From NCBI GenBank assembly GCA_019242475.1, contig JAFAVK010000016.1, positions 1-59,372 of the forward strand: a DNA stretch of 59,372 nucleotides. The letters are read 5' to 3'. The notes below the pieces were generated by a model. It saw only the letters and a list, made by a program, of their open reading frames with translations. It made no database searches and was not told the origin of the DNA. The position numbers and the translations under genes are program-made. Positions within the stretch are counted from its first letter, which is position 1. Each line of letters opens with the position of its first letter. Shown here piece by piece: positions 1 through 10,580 of the stretch. Origin of the DNA: Acidobacteriota bacterium. GTDB lineage: Bacteria > Acidobacteriota > Blastocatellia > Pyrinomonadales > Pyrinomonadaceae.

Positions 1-216
1 GAGCGCCGCTCGATGGTCGGCTCCGGCGACCGCTCCGAGAAGATACGCACCTACAACTTCAAGGAGAACCGCGTCTCAGACCACCGCATCCAGCTCACCA
101 TCCACCAGCTCGACCTCGTCATGGAGGGCGCCCTCGACGAGTTCATCAACGCCCTCGTCGCGCACTACCAGGCCGAGAAGCTCAAGGCCCCCGACAACGA
201 CCCGGTCACGGTTTAA
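1..216 (+). CDS. prfA: Peptide chain release factor 1, C-terminal fragment
   Basis: The gene enters from the left edge and only its last 71 codons are present. RF1 releases the finished peptide from the ribosome at UAA and UAG codons. The segment [12 protein letters not shown] followed by NRVSDHRI is the hallmark just after the GGQ domain of class I release factors, and the last ~40 residues match the RF1 end ([13 protein letters not shown]). RF1 and RF2 are similar here; the KIRTYNF wording favours RF1. It ends in TAA and is followed by a long hairpin, so transcription may stop or the mRNA 3' end may be protected there. Confidence 0.9.
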   Translation, partial: ERRSMVGSGDRSEKIRTYNFKENRVSDHRIQLTIHQLDLVMEGALDEFINALVAHYQAEKLKAPDNDPVTV

Positions 217-221
217 GAGCT

Positions 222-295
222 GTGAACCGTAAACCGTGAACCGTGACAAGAGAGATTGCTTTTCCTCTTGTCACGGTTCACGGTTTACGGTTCAC
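222..295. repeat. Perfect 31-bp inverted repeat of 7-nt words
   Basis: Left arm 222-252 and right arm 265-295 are perfect reverse complements with a 12-nt loop. The arms are built from the heptamers GTGAACC and GTAAACC and end in GTGACA. It sits between prfA and the phosphatase gene. A near relative lies at 23277-23345. It could act as a terminator or mRNA-stabilising hairpin, although there is no clean T tract. Confidence 0.9.
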
Positions 296-306
296 GGCAC
301 TTTCTT

Positions 307-936
307 ATGGAAACGACGCGCGTCCTCCTCGTCCGCCACGGCCAGTCACAGGGCAACGCCGAGGGCCGCTTCGGCGGCCACTCGCCGACGCCTTTGAGCG
401 GGCTGGGGCACAGGCAGGCCGAGGCGACGGCGCGGGCGCTCGCGTCCGAGCGCGTGACGGCCATCTATTCGAGCGACCTCCTGCGCGCCGTGCAAACGGC
501 CGAGCCCCTCGCGCGCGCGACCGGACTCGAACTCACGAAGACGCCCGCCCTGCGCGAGCGCAGCGTCGGCCTGATGGAAGGGCTCACCTTCGAGGAGGCC
601 GCCGCCGCCCACCCCGAGGAGTACGCCGCGCTCCTCCGGCGCGACTTCGAGCACGTGCTCAAGGGCGGCGAGAGCTACCGCCAGCTCCTCGACCGCGCCG
701 CCGCCGAACTCGACCGCGCCGTGGAACAGAACCGCGGCGGCACCGTCGCCCTCTTCTCGCACACGGGCACCATCTGCATCCTCGCCCTCCACCTCATGGG
801 CGCCCTCGACGCCCCGCACCTGAAGCCCGTCTGGCTCTCCTCCTCTAACTGCGGCGTCACGCGCTTCTCCATCGAACACGGCGGACTCATCCGCGTCAAA
901 GCCCTCAACGACACGCGCCACCTCGCAGGCATTTAG
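307..936 (+). CDS. Histidine phosphatase family protein (phosphoglycerate mutase-like)
   Basis: This 209-residue protein belongs to the branch-2-free histidine phosphatase/phosphoglycerate mutase superfamily. Near residue 10 it has the catalytic LVRHGQS box, whose His takes the phosphate. It also has a YSSDLLRAVQTA segment, an LRERSVGLMEG segment with the acid residue, and a second catalytic His in LFSHTG. The substrate cannot be told from sequence: relatives act on phosphoglycerate, alpha-ribazole phosphate or other small phosphoesters. I chose the ATG at 307 because the reading frame upstream only runs through the hairpin. Cytosolic; no signal peptide. Confidence 0.85.
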   Translation: METTRVLLVRHGQSQGNAEGRFGGHSPTPLSGLGHRQAEATARALASERVTAIYSSDLLRAVQTAEPLARATGLELTKTPALRERSVGLMEGLTFEEAAAAHPEEYAALLRRDFEHVLKGGESYRQLLDRAAAELDRAVEQNRGGTVALFSHTGTICILALHLMGALDAPHLKPVWLSSSNCGVTRFSIEHGGLIRVKALNDTRHLAGI

Positions 937-1041
937 GCCGCGCCTCGAACGCCCGTCCTCTCACTCCGATCCGGTGGTAACGGTCGCGGCGTGGAAACGG
1001 TGCGTTAACCAACAGGGGGCCGTCATCGGCTCAAATACTTG

Positions 1042-1070
1042 TTGACAGAGCGCGCGCCCGCGGGTAATCT
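1042..1070 (+). promoter_or_regulatory. Sigma-70 promoter, TTGACA-17-TAATCT
   Basis: A perfect TTGACA (1042-1047) is separated by 17 nt from TAATCT (1065-1070). This is the closest match to the housekeeping consensus that I found in the window. It would drive the mini-ORF at 1137 and possibly the GH19 gene. Confidence 0.7.
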
Positions 1071-1136
1071 CCTCCCGCTCTAACGTCCGGAAAGCTCTTC
1101 GCGCCTCTCTCACTCTCAATCAGAAGGAGTCCAAAG

Positions 1137-1247
1137 ATGCGGAAGCACCGGCTGCTCATCTCGAGCGAAAGCCCCCGGTAGTGCAACCTTTCAGAGCCGC
1201 CGGGCGCCGCGCGTCTGCGCGAGATCATGGATGAGCTTTCGCAGTAA
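1137..1247 (+). pseudogene. Mini-ORF of 14 codons, in-frame TAG, then 22 open codons
   Basis: An ATG at 1137 is preceded by AGAAGGAG (1121-1128). It encodes MRKHRLLISSESPR and stops at TAG (1179-1181). The same frame then continues as CNLSEPPGAARLREIMDELSQ to TAA at 1245-1247. The continuation looks like protein, so either the gene is broken by an amber codon or the first part is a leader peptide. I do not recognise the product. Confidence 0.4.
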
Positions 1248-1301
1248 ACCGGAGGGCGGGTCGCCCCGCCCCGTCACTCAAACCCCAGAGGATCAAACGC
1301 C

Positions 1302-1925
1302 ATGAAGTTCGACCGGACTGCTTTTTTCGACCACTACCGCACCGTCTTCGGCCCGCTCAAGCAGGAGCTGGTCAACGCCCTCGAATTCCTCCTCGGCAAG
1401 ATCGAGTCGGACAACCGCTGGCCCCAGACCGACACGGGGCTGCGCCAGATCGCCTACGCGCTCGCCACCTTCAAGTGGGAGACGGCGCACACCTTCGAGC
1501 CCATCCACGAGTTCGGCAGCGCCGCCCGCTTCAACAAGCTGTACGGCCCGGGGACGAAGGTGGGGCAGTCGCTCGGCAACACCACGGCCGGCGACGGCGC
1601 GCTCTTCCACGGGCGCGGCTACGTCCAGTTGACCGGGCGCACCAACTACACCAAGGCCAAGCGGCTGACGGGCGAAGACCTCCTGAACGATCCCGACCGC
1701 GCCCTCGTCCCCGAAATCGCCTACAACATCGCCGTGCAGGGGATGATCGACGGCTGGTTCACCGGCCGGAAGCTCAGCCAGTTCATCAAGGACGGCCAGC
1801 CGCCCCTCTACGAGGACGCGCGGACGATCATCAACGGCCACGACAAGGCCGTGCAGATCGCCAACATCGCGCGGGAGATGGAGGAGACACTCCGCTTCGC
1901 GCGCGACTCCGCCCCGCAGAACTGA
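1302..1925 (+). CDS. GH19-type chitinase/lysozyme-like glycoside hydrolase
   Basis: The 207-residue protein matches the compact GH19 lysozyme/endolysin fold. The segment KWETAHTFEPIHE holds the expected catalytic Glu residues, and FHGRGYVQLTGRTNY is the strongly conserved substrate-cleft motif of GH19 enzymes. It probably cuts peptidoglycan or chitin. There is no signal peptide, as in phage endolysins and some lytic toxins, so export would need a holin, secretion system or cell lysis. No phage genes are nearby. The stop is followed by a strong bidirectional terminator. Confidence 0.82.
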   Translation: MKFDRTAFFDHYRTVFGPLKQELVNALEFLLGKIESDNRWPQTDTGLRQIAYALATFKWETAHTFEPIHEFGSAARFNKLYGPGTKVGQSLGNTTAGDGALFHGRGYVQLTGRTNYTKAKRLTGEDLLNDPDRALVPEIAYNIAVQGMIDGWFTGRKLSQFIKDGQPPLYEDARTIINGHDKAVQIANIAREMEETLRFARDSAPQN

Positions 1926-1951
1926 CGCACGCCCCAGGCGCGTCGGGCAAC

Positions 1952-1989
1952 AGCGAAAGGCCGCCGTTACCTAACGGCGGCCTTTCGCT
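1952..1989. terminator. Bidirectional hairpin terminator between GH19 gene and nuoB
   Basis: The 18-nt arms 1952-1969 and 1972-1989 are perfectly complementary (AGCGAAAGGCCGCCGTTA). The two flanking genes converge on it, so it can end transcription from both sides. Confidence 0.8.
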
Positions 1990-2018
1990 TTGACAACGCG
2001 CCGACGGCCCGGCGCGGC

Positions 2019-2672
2019 TCAGCCCTTGATCTGCGCGACGACCTCGGCGGCCTCGGCGTCGAGGGGGGCGATCTCGGCGAGCGTCTCTTCGTCCTCTTCG
2101 GGGAGCTCGCGGCGGCGGTGGACGCTTCCGTCGGACTCGAAGATGTAGGCGGCGGGCGCCTCGCGCATGATGATCTCTTGCAGGCACATCAGCCCGTAGA
2201 GGAGGGCTTCGGGGCGCGGCGGGCAGCCCGGGATGTAAACGTCCACGGGGATGACGCGGTCAACGCCCTGCATGGTGGAGTAGGAGTCGAACGGCCCGCC
2301 CGTCGAGGCGCAGGCGCCCATGGCGATGGCCCACTTCGGCTCGGGCATCTGGTCGTAGACGCGGCGGACGACCGGCCCCATCTTCAAGGTCACGGTGCCG
2401 GCGACGATGATGAGGTCGCTCTGGCGGGGCGAGGGGCGGAAGACGCCCGCGCCGAAGCGGTCGATGTCGAAGCGCGAGGAGCCGGCCGCGATCATCTCGA
2501 TGGCGCAGCACGCCAGCCCGAACGTCATCGGCCACAGCGCCGACTTGCGCCCCCAGTTGACGAGGCCCCGCACGGGCTTCGCCCCCATCACCGGCGCGGC
2601 CACGTTCCGCCGCAGCGCGTTGAAGATCGAATCGACCGTGGTCAGTACGATGCCTTCTTGGTGCTCAGCCAT
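2019..2672 (-). CDS. nuoB: NADH-quinone oxidoreductase subunit B
   Basis: NuoB carries the N2 [4Fe-4S] cluster of respiratory complex I, at the junction of the peripheral and membrane arms. The 217-residue product has the adjacent cluster cysteines (GLACCAIEM), the third in GACASTGG and the fourth in [12 protein letters not shown] ~45-residue acidic C-terminal tail goes beyond the minimal NuoB. nuoA lies upstream on the same strand, but nuoC onward do not follow. The start ATG has no clear Shine-Dalgarno sequence; the region upstream is AT-rich and then a word-repeat hairpin. Confidence 0.95.
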   Translation of the reverse strand: MAEHQEGIVLTTVDSIFNALRRNVAAPVMGAKPVRGLVNWGRKSALWPMTFGLACCAIEMIAAGSSRFDIDRFGAGVFRPSPRQSDLIIVAGTVTLKMGPVVRRVYDQMPEPKWAIAMGACASTGGPFDSYSTMQGVDRVIPVDVYIPGCPPRPEALLYGLMCLQEIIMREAPAAYIFESDGSVHRRRELPEEDEETLAEIAPLDAEAAEVVAQIKG

Positions 2673-2685
2673 ATTTTTGAGTGAT

Positions 2686-2754
2686 GAATGATGAGTGGTG
2701 AATGATGAATGAAAGGCAACCGGTTTTTAATTCATCATTCATCACTCATCATTC
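2686..2754. repeat. Inverted repeat of ATGATGA-type 7-nt words between nuoA and nuoB
   Basis: Arms 2686-2710 and 2730-2754 (25 nt each, one mismatch) consist of heptamers such as GATGAAT and GATGAGT. The hairpin would form in the nuoA-nuoB mRNA. A near-identical element lies at 33697-33763. Confidence 0.88.
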
Positions 2755-2764
2755 GTCGTTTCCT

Positions 2765-3187
2765 TTACGCCCACTCCAGCGCGCCCTTGCGCCAGGCGTA
2801 GTAGTAGCCGACGACGAGGATGCCGATGAAGACGAACATCTCCAGGAGCGCGAACTTGGTGAAGGAGAACTGGTCGCCCATGAAGATGATGGCCCAGGGC
2901 AGGAGGAAGATGGTCTCCACGTCGAAGACGAGGAAGAGCATCGCCACGATGTAGTAGCGCACGGTGAAGCGGTCGTGCGCCTCGGTCACGGGGTCGATGC
3001 CGCACTCGTAGGGGCGCAGCTTCGCCTTGCCGTAGAGGTTCGGCCGTACGAAGCGGCCCAGGACAACGGGCAGGACGGGGAAGACCGCAGCCACCGCGAG
3101 GAAGATCATCACGGGCCAGTAGGCCGTCAGCGGCCCGCCCGCGGCGGCGGCCGGTGGGTTCGCTTGCAGTAGGAGCGCGCTCAGCAT
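2765..3187 (-). CDS. nuoA: NADH-quinone oxidoreductase subunit A
   Basis: NuoA is a small three-helix membrane subunit of complex I. The 140-residue protein has hydrophobic segments near residues 22-45, 80-100 and 105-128, the conserved loop YECGIDPVTEAHDRF and the F-D-V-E motif in LVFDVETIFLLPW. It is the first gene of a nuoA-nuoB pair on the minus strand. GAGAG lies just before the ATG as a ribosome binding site. Confidence 0.94.
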   Translation of the reverse strand: MLSALLLQANPPAAAAGGPLTAYWPVMIFLAVAAVFPVLPVVLGRFVRPNLYGKAKLRPYECGIDPVTEAHDRFTVRYYIVAMLFLVFDVETIFLLPWAIIFMGDQFSFTKFALLEMFVFIGILVVGYYYAWRKGALEWA

Positions 3188-3286
3188 CTCTCTGGTCTCG
3201 CCTTCGGTTGGTGCGCGAAAGTGCGTGCGGCGACGTGAAGAACTGTGCGGATTCTAGGCCGCGCGTCTGACGTTGTCAAAAGCTTT

Positions 3287-3781
3287 CTATTTATGGTCGT
3301 GTCCGGCGAGCTGCGCGACGGCGTGTGCGAGGACGGGGCGGATGACGGCGAAGCATTCGCGCACGGCCCTGGGCGAGCCCGGTAGGTTGACGACGAGGGC
3401 GCCGGAGCGCGTGCCGCAGACGGCGCGGGAGAGCATGGCCGTCGGGGTCTGTCTGAGGGTCTCGGCGCGCATCGCCTCGCAGACGCCGGGCACTTCCCTC
3501 TCGACGACGGCGCGCGTGGCCTCGGGCGTGTGGTCGCGCGGCGAAAGGCCCGTCCCGCCGGTCGTCACGACGAGGTTCACGTCCGCGCGGTCGGCCAGCG
3601 CCCGCAGGCGTTCGGCGAGCGGCCCCGACTCGTCCGAGACGACCTCCTGCGCGACGACCAGCGCGCCCGCCTCGCGCAGAAGCTCCGCCAGCAAAGGCCC
3701 CGACTCGTCCTCCCGCTCGCCCCGCGCGCTGCGGTCGCTCACCGTCAACACCGCCGCGCGAACCTCGAACGCCATAGGCAT
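3287..3781 (-). CDS. mog: Molybdopterin adenylyltransferase / MoaB-MogA family
   Basis: Members of this family adenylate molybdopterin before molybdenum insertion. The 164-residue protein has the family marks LTVSDRSARGEREDESGP, the TTGGTGLSPRDHTPEAT motif that binds the substrate, and the NLPGSPRAVRE segment. Its length fits single-domain MogA/MoaB rather than the multi-domain MoeA. MogA and MoaB cannot be separated by eye. It lies 25 bp downstream of carB on the same strand and may be read through from it. No other molybdenum cofactor genes are in the window. Confidence 0.88.
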   Translation of the reverse strand: MPMAFEVRAAVLTVSDRSARGEREDESGPLLAELLREAGALVVAQEVVSDESGPLAERLRALADRADVNLVVTTGGTGLSPRDHTPEATRAVVEREVPGVCEAMRAETLRQTPTAMLSRAVCGTRSGALVVNLPGSPRAVRECFAVIRPVLAHAVAQLAGHDHK

Positions 3782-3806
3782 ACAGTCCTTCCGACCCGTC
3801 CGCGCC

Positions 3807-7028
<3,222 letters not shown>

Positions 7029-7211
7029 CTACTTGCGGGCTTCGCGGCGGCGGCGAAAGTTCCTTCCTGCGTGCGTGGATTCGTGGCATTATACACGCCC
7101 CGCCGACCCGCCACGAACCCGCCGGACGCGCGCCGACACGCCCGCCCGCAAGGATTGAAAACCTTTAGCGGACGGCGTACCTTAAAGGGCGCCGTGGAAA
7201 GGAAAACCATC

Positions 7212-7802
7212 ATGGCAGCGAACCCCGAGCGGCGCTACACGCTGGAGGAGTATCTTGAATTGGACAGGACTTCGGAAGAACGTCTTGAGTTCTGGGACGG
7301 CGAAGTCTTCTGCATGAGCGGCGGCAGCGAATGGCATTACGAGATTGAAGGAAATATATTCGCGTTCTTAAAGTCACATCTGAGGGAACGCGGCTGCCGC
7401 GTCTTCACCGGAAACGTGCGCGTCAAGGTTCCGAGTGCCCCGCCGTACCGCTACGCCGACGTTTCGGCTCTTTGCGGTGAGGCAACGTTTGAGGAGATCG
7501 GCGGCGTTGACGCGCTCGTCAATCCACAGTTGATTGTCGAAGTGCTCTCGCCCTCGACCGAAGCCTACGACCGCGGCGACAAGTTCACGCACTACAAGTC
7601 CATCCCGGCGCTCAGCGAATACCTGCTCGTCGCGCAGCACCGGCCGCACGTCACGCGCCTGTTCAAGCAGGATGACGGCCTGTGGGTTCACACGGACGTT
7701 AACGACCTGGAATCGACCTTGACGTTGACTTCGCTCGGCTGCGAGTTGCCTCTGGCCGAAATCTACGCGGGCGTCAGTTTCGGCAACACACCCAACGCCT
7801 GA
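7212..7802 (+). CDS. Uma2 family endonuclease (DUF820, PD-(D/E)XK fold)
   Basis: The 196-residue product is a Uma2-type protein of the restriction-endonuclease-like superfamily. Visible marks are YTLEEYLEL at the start, LEFWDGEVFCMSGGS, RYADVSALCG with the metal-binding Asp, and PQLIVEVLSPSTEAYDRGDK with the catalytic Glu and Lys area. These genes are often abundant in cyanobacteria, Chloroflexi and Acidobacteriota; their cell role is not established. The ATG at 7212 follows GGAAAGGAAAA, a fair ribosome binding site. The gene is divergent from carB. Confidence 0.85.
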   Translation: MAANPERRYTLEEYLELDRTSEERLEFWDGEVFCMSGGSEWHYEIEGNIFAFLKSHLRERGCRVFTGNVRVKVPSAPPYRYADVSALCGEATFEEIGGVDALVNPQLIVEVLSPSTEAYDRGDKFTHYKSIPALSEYLLVAQHRPHVTRLFKQDDGLWVHTDVNDLESTLTLTSLGCELPLAEIYAGVSFGNTPNA

Positions 7803-7889
7803 GTCCGAACGGCTTCAGGGCCGCCTCCCGACACAGTCTGTGTACAACTGAACGAATGAAGAATAAGGCGAGGACGAGCGCCGGAGGGG

Positions 7890-8735
7890 CTAGACTTTGG
7901 CGATGTCGAGCTGCTTGCGGTAGTCGTCGCCGTCGAGTTCGACGGTGCGGCACATCTCGTAGAGGCGGGAGCGGAGGCGGACGCCGACGCGGTCTTCGAG
8001 GGTCTCCTCGGCGGGATTGCGGCGGGCGTCCGAGTAGTTGGTGGTGAAGACGGTGAGCTTCTTGTCGTTGTAGCGCTTGCCGATGATCTGCATCATCGTG
8101 TCGCGCACCCAGTCGGTCGGCTTCGACGCGCCCAGCTCGTCCAAGACCAAGACCTCGGCCTGGTAGACCGGCGCGAGCACGCTCATCTCCGACGTGTTCG
8201 AGACCTTGTTGTACGAGTCCTGAATCTCCTTCAGCAGGGCGCCGAACTCGTAGAAGAGGCACGGCACGCCCTTCTCAATCAGCCCGTGGAGGATGGCGAC
8301 GGCGAGGTGCGTCTTGCCCACGCCGACCGGCCCCATCAAAAGCAGGCCGCGCTCGACCGAGGGGTACTCGCGCACCAGGCGGAAGGCGTAGTTGAAGGCT
8401 TTGAGCTGCGAGCCGTTGTTGGGCGCGGGGTAGTAGTTCTGGAGCGTGCAGGCTTCGCGGCGCGGCGGCGCGGGCTCGCGGTAGCGTCTGGGGATGCGCG
8501 CCTGTTCGAGCAGCTTGCCGCGCGTGTCCTGCGTGCGGCACTCGCAGCGGCGCGCGCCGCGGCCGGGGGTGACTTCGAAGCCGGTGCCGAAGCACTTCTG
8601 ACAGGCCGTGGGCGACTCGGCCCTCTTCCTGCGCGCCGGCTTCGACTGCTCCTCGGCGGGAGAGTCTTCGACGGCTTCGTCCCTCTCGGGGACGGCGAAG
8701 AGCGGCGGAATCTTTTTGCGGTTGTCCGAAGGCAT
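7890..8735 (-). CDS. DnaC/IstB-like AAA+ ATPase, probable helicase loader
   Basis: The 281-residue protein has an N-terminal zinc-finger-like segment ([10 protein letters not shown] ... CECR, residues ~48-68). A AAA+ core follows, with Walker [10 protein letters not shown], Walker B VLVLDELG, and a sensor-1 region VFTTNYS. DnaC/DnaI-type proteins load the replicative helicase, while IstB proteins assist IS21 transposition. No istA or IS ends are nearby, so a cellular loader (DnaI-like) is more likely. The N-terminal 40 residues are charged and probably disordered. Confidence 0.8.
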   Translation of the reverse strand: MPSDNRKKIPPLFAVPERDEAVEDSPAEEQSKPARRKRAESPTACQKCFGTGFEVTPGRGARRCECRTQDTRGKLLEQARIPRRYREPAPPRREACTLQNYYPAPNNGSQLKAFNYAFRLVREYPSVERGLLLMGPVGVGKTHLAVAILHGLIEKGVPCLFYEFGALLKEIQDSYNKVSNTSEMSVLAPVYQAEVLVLDELGASKPTDWVRDTMMQIIGKRYNDKKLTVFTTNYSDARRNPAEETLEDRVGVRLRSRLYEMCRTVELDGDDYRKQLDIAKV

Positions 8736-8856
8736 GCGGGAGACTAACGTTCTTTCTTGATCCTCAGGCCGCGCGGATTATAGCACTCAAACTTTTCTTT
8801 GCAAGACGGTTTGCCGCGTTCGAGAATTTCCACAGTGTGGAAAAACGTTCGCGGCC

Positions 8857-9747
8857 TCAACAGCCCCCGCCGCCGCCCTTGTAGACGGGCCGCCAGTGCC
8901 CCTGCTGCCTCTTGTAAATCACGTAGTCGTTGCTCTCGTAGTAGGTGCCCGCGGCGACGATTTCGCCCACGCCGTCGCCGTCGAAGTCCAACTGATCGAC
9001 GAAGTGCCGGTCTTCGTAAGCGTCCTCTGCGCCCTTGTGGAACCACTCCCAGGCCGTCTTGAAGGCATCGCCCGAAGGCTCCATGATGAGGAAGAGCGTG
9101 TAGGACATCGCCGACGCGTCCTTACTGCCGGCGACGAAGCTGCCGACCAGTTCGAACTTTCCGTCGCGGTCGAGGTCGGTCGCCGTCAGGTTCACCACCT
9201 CCATCTTCGCCGCGAGCGCGGCACCGACGCCGTTCTTCGCGTAGGCCGCGCGCGCCAGCTCGACGGCGCTCGCGCGCTCCGCGTCGGTCGGCGCGCGCCG
9301 CGAGGGGGCGCCGCGGCCGAGCGCCTGCGAGTCGGTCGCGAGCACCTTCACGCGGCCGCCGAGCCGCGCCGGCGTCTCGACCGTGGCGTCCGCGACCAGC
9401 CCCACGCAGCCCGGCTCCTGGTACTTGACGATGGTCAGCGTCCCCGCGTCGCCCCCGCCCGAGACGATGCGGAACTTGCGCCCCGGCCGGAAGTAGTCGC
9501 GCGCGAAGGTCTTCGACCCGTCGTCGTTGTCAATGGGCGGGGCGACGTACGCGCCGTTCCTGTAGATGACGACCGGCTCGGCCGTCACGCTCGACTCGTA
9601 CTTCGAGACGGCGAGGACGACCGTGCCGCCGCCCTGCGCGGCGCCCGCGCCGGCGGGCTTCTGCCGCGCGCCCGTGCTCACGCACACGACGAGGGAGCAG
9701 ACGAGGAGCGGGAGGGCAAAGACAGGCAGTCGGGTACACGTCTTCAT
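8857..9747 (-). CDS. Secreted protein with FG-GAP/VCBS-like calcium repeats
   Basis: The first ~28 residues form a signal peptide (basic MKTCTR, hydrophobic core, then ARQ). The middle region is rich in beta strands. Two DxDxDG-type loops are visible: TDLDRDGKFELVG and DFDGDGVGEIVAAG, typical of calcium-binding FG-GAP/VCBS propeller repeats. The protein is 296 residues and ends in a glycine run and a Cys. I do not recognise a more specific family. The next gene on this strand upstream is a small zinc-ribbon membrane protein. Confidence 0.6.
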   Translation of the reverse strand: MKTCTRLPVFALPLLVCSLVVCVSTGARQKPAGAGAAQGGGTVVLAVSKYESSVTAEPVVIYRNGAYVAPPIDNDDGSKTFARDYFRPGRKFRIVSGGGDAGTLTIVKYQEPGCVGLVADATVETPARLGGRVKVLATDSQALGRGAPSRRAPTDAERASAVELARAAYAKNGVGAALAAKMEVVNLTATDLDRDGKFELVGSFVAGSKDASAMSYTLFLIMEPSGDAFKTAWEWFHKGAEDAYEDRHFVDQLDFDGDGVGEIVAAGTYYESNDYVIYKRQQGHWRPVYKGGGGGC

Positions 9748-9784
9748 CGTCCGGGGGCCTTTCCGTCTCGCGCGCGGGCGGAGA

Positions 9785-9964
9785 CTATTTTGTTAAGGGG
9801 GGCGGCGTCAGGTAGCTCATGAATTCGAGCAGGCCGTAGACGGCCACGAGCGCCACCATTATCAGGAAGACGACGTGCCAGCGCCGCAGCACGTAGCGGC
9901 GGCATGCTCGACACTTGAGGCCGCCCATGCGTAGGGGCCTGGCGCAGTATGGACATTTTGGCAT
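9785..9964 (-). CDS. Small zinc-ribbon, single-helix membrane protein
   Basis: The 59-residue reading from the ATG at 9964 starts MPKCPYCARPL and continues CRACRRYVLRR, a treble-clef-like CxxC...CxxC pair. One membrane helix follows (VVFLIMVALVAVYGLLEF). A GTG start at 10000 would add 12 residues. Neither start has a clear ribosome binding site. It lies 37 bp upstream of the secreted FG-GAP-like gene on the same strand. Function unknown. Confidence 0.55.
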   Translation of the reverse strand: MPKCPYCARPLRMGGLKCRACRRYVLRRWHVVFLIMVALVAVYGLLEFMSYLTPPPLTK

Positions 9965-10103
9965 CAGTCGCTTATGGGTGGGGCTAATGCAAAATGCCAC
10001 GACTCGGCCCCCGCGTTCAAGTCCGGAGGCGTACCAAAGGCTAAAAAGCGCGGGCCGAAGGGGCGCGGGCCGGCCCCGGGCACTCCCCGGCGGCGAGGGG
10101 GCG

Positions 10104-10114
10104 TGTGATATATT
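10104..10114 (+). promoter_or_regulatory. Extended -10 element TGTGATATATT
   Basis: The motif lies 11 nt before the ATG at 10126, which would leave a 5' leader of only about five bases. Near-copies are at 44516-44526 and 50004-50014, and a looser one at 15403-15413. Confidence 0.5.
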
Positions 10115-10125
10115 TTCGTCCGAGC

Positions 10126-10575
10126 ATGAGCATCATCCAGGGGCTTCTGAACAAGATCGGGCTCGGGGGGTCGTACGGCCGCCCCTTAAGCGTCTTCCTC
10201 CTCGACGACGACAGGCTGCGGCACGGTTGGTTCGCCAGGCAGTTCAAGGGCGAGCGGCTCGACGTGGCCGAAGACCCGTCGCACGCCATCGAGCTGCTCT
10301 CTTCGAAACACTACGACGTCGTCTTCCTCGACCACGACCTTCTGCCCGAGCACTACTACGCCGAGGGGTTCGACGACGAGCGGAGCGGCTACGCCGTCGC
10401 GCGCTGGCTGGCCGAGACGCCGGCGCGGCTCGCCGCCGCGACCATCATCGTCCACACGCGCAACGCCGACGGCGCGCTCCGCATGGTCGAGCTGCTGCGG
10501 CGCACCGGCCGGCAGGCCGAACACGTCCCCTTCCACATGCTCGCCCCCAGAATCAAGCAGCTCCGACGCGGTTGA
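10126..10575 (+). CDS. Cyclic-phosphate-processing receiver domain protein
   Basis: The 149-residue protein looks like the cpReceiver family rather than a two-component receiver. It has the acidic opening VFLLDDDRLRHGW, the EDPSHAIELL helix, the VVFLDHDL motif with His where receivers have the phospho-site context, GYAVARWL, and IIVHTRNADGALRM with conserved His and Asn. The family is proposed, from comparative genomics, to process cyclic phosphates in RNA repair or nucleotide-signalling conflict systems. Here it stands alone, followed 5 bp later by a secreted peptidase gene, so a functional link is uncertain. The start was chosen for fit to the short leader. Confidence 0.7.
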   Translation: MSIIQGLLNKIGLGGSYGRPLSVFLLDDDRLRHGWFARQFKGERLDVAEDPSHAIELLSSKHYDVVFLDHDLLPEHYYAEGFDDERSGYAVARWLAETPARLAAATIIVHTRNADGALRMVELLRRTGRQAEHVPFHMLAPRIKQLRRG

Positions 10576-10580
10576 AATTT

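Larger units (their letters stand above)
937..1301 (+). other. Intergenic region with a strong promoter and a stop-interrupted mini-ORF
   Basis: This 365-bp gap holds a consensus promoter (1042-1070) followed by a mini-ORF with a good ribosome binding site (1137-1247, broken by TAG). The GH19 gene starts at 1302, so the promoter may serve both. Confidence 0.6.

Noticed and set aside
1302..1925. Prophage endolysin
   Set aside because: No holin, structural or replication phage gene nearby; the neighbours are housekeeping genes.
7890..8735. IstB of an IS21 element
   Set aside because: No istA, terminal repeats or target duplication are seen around it.
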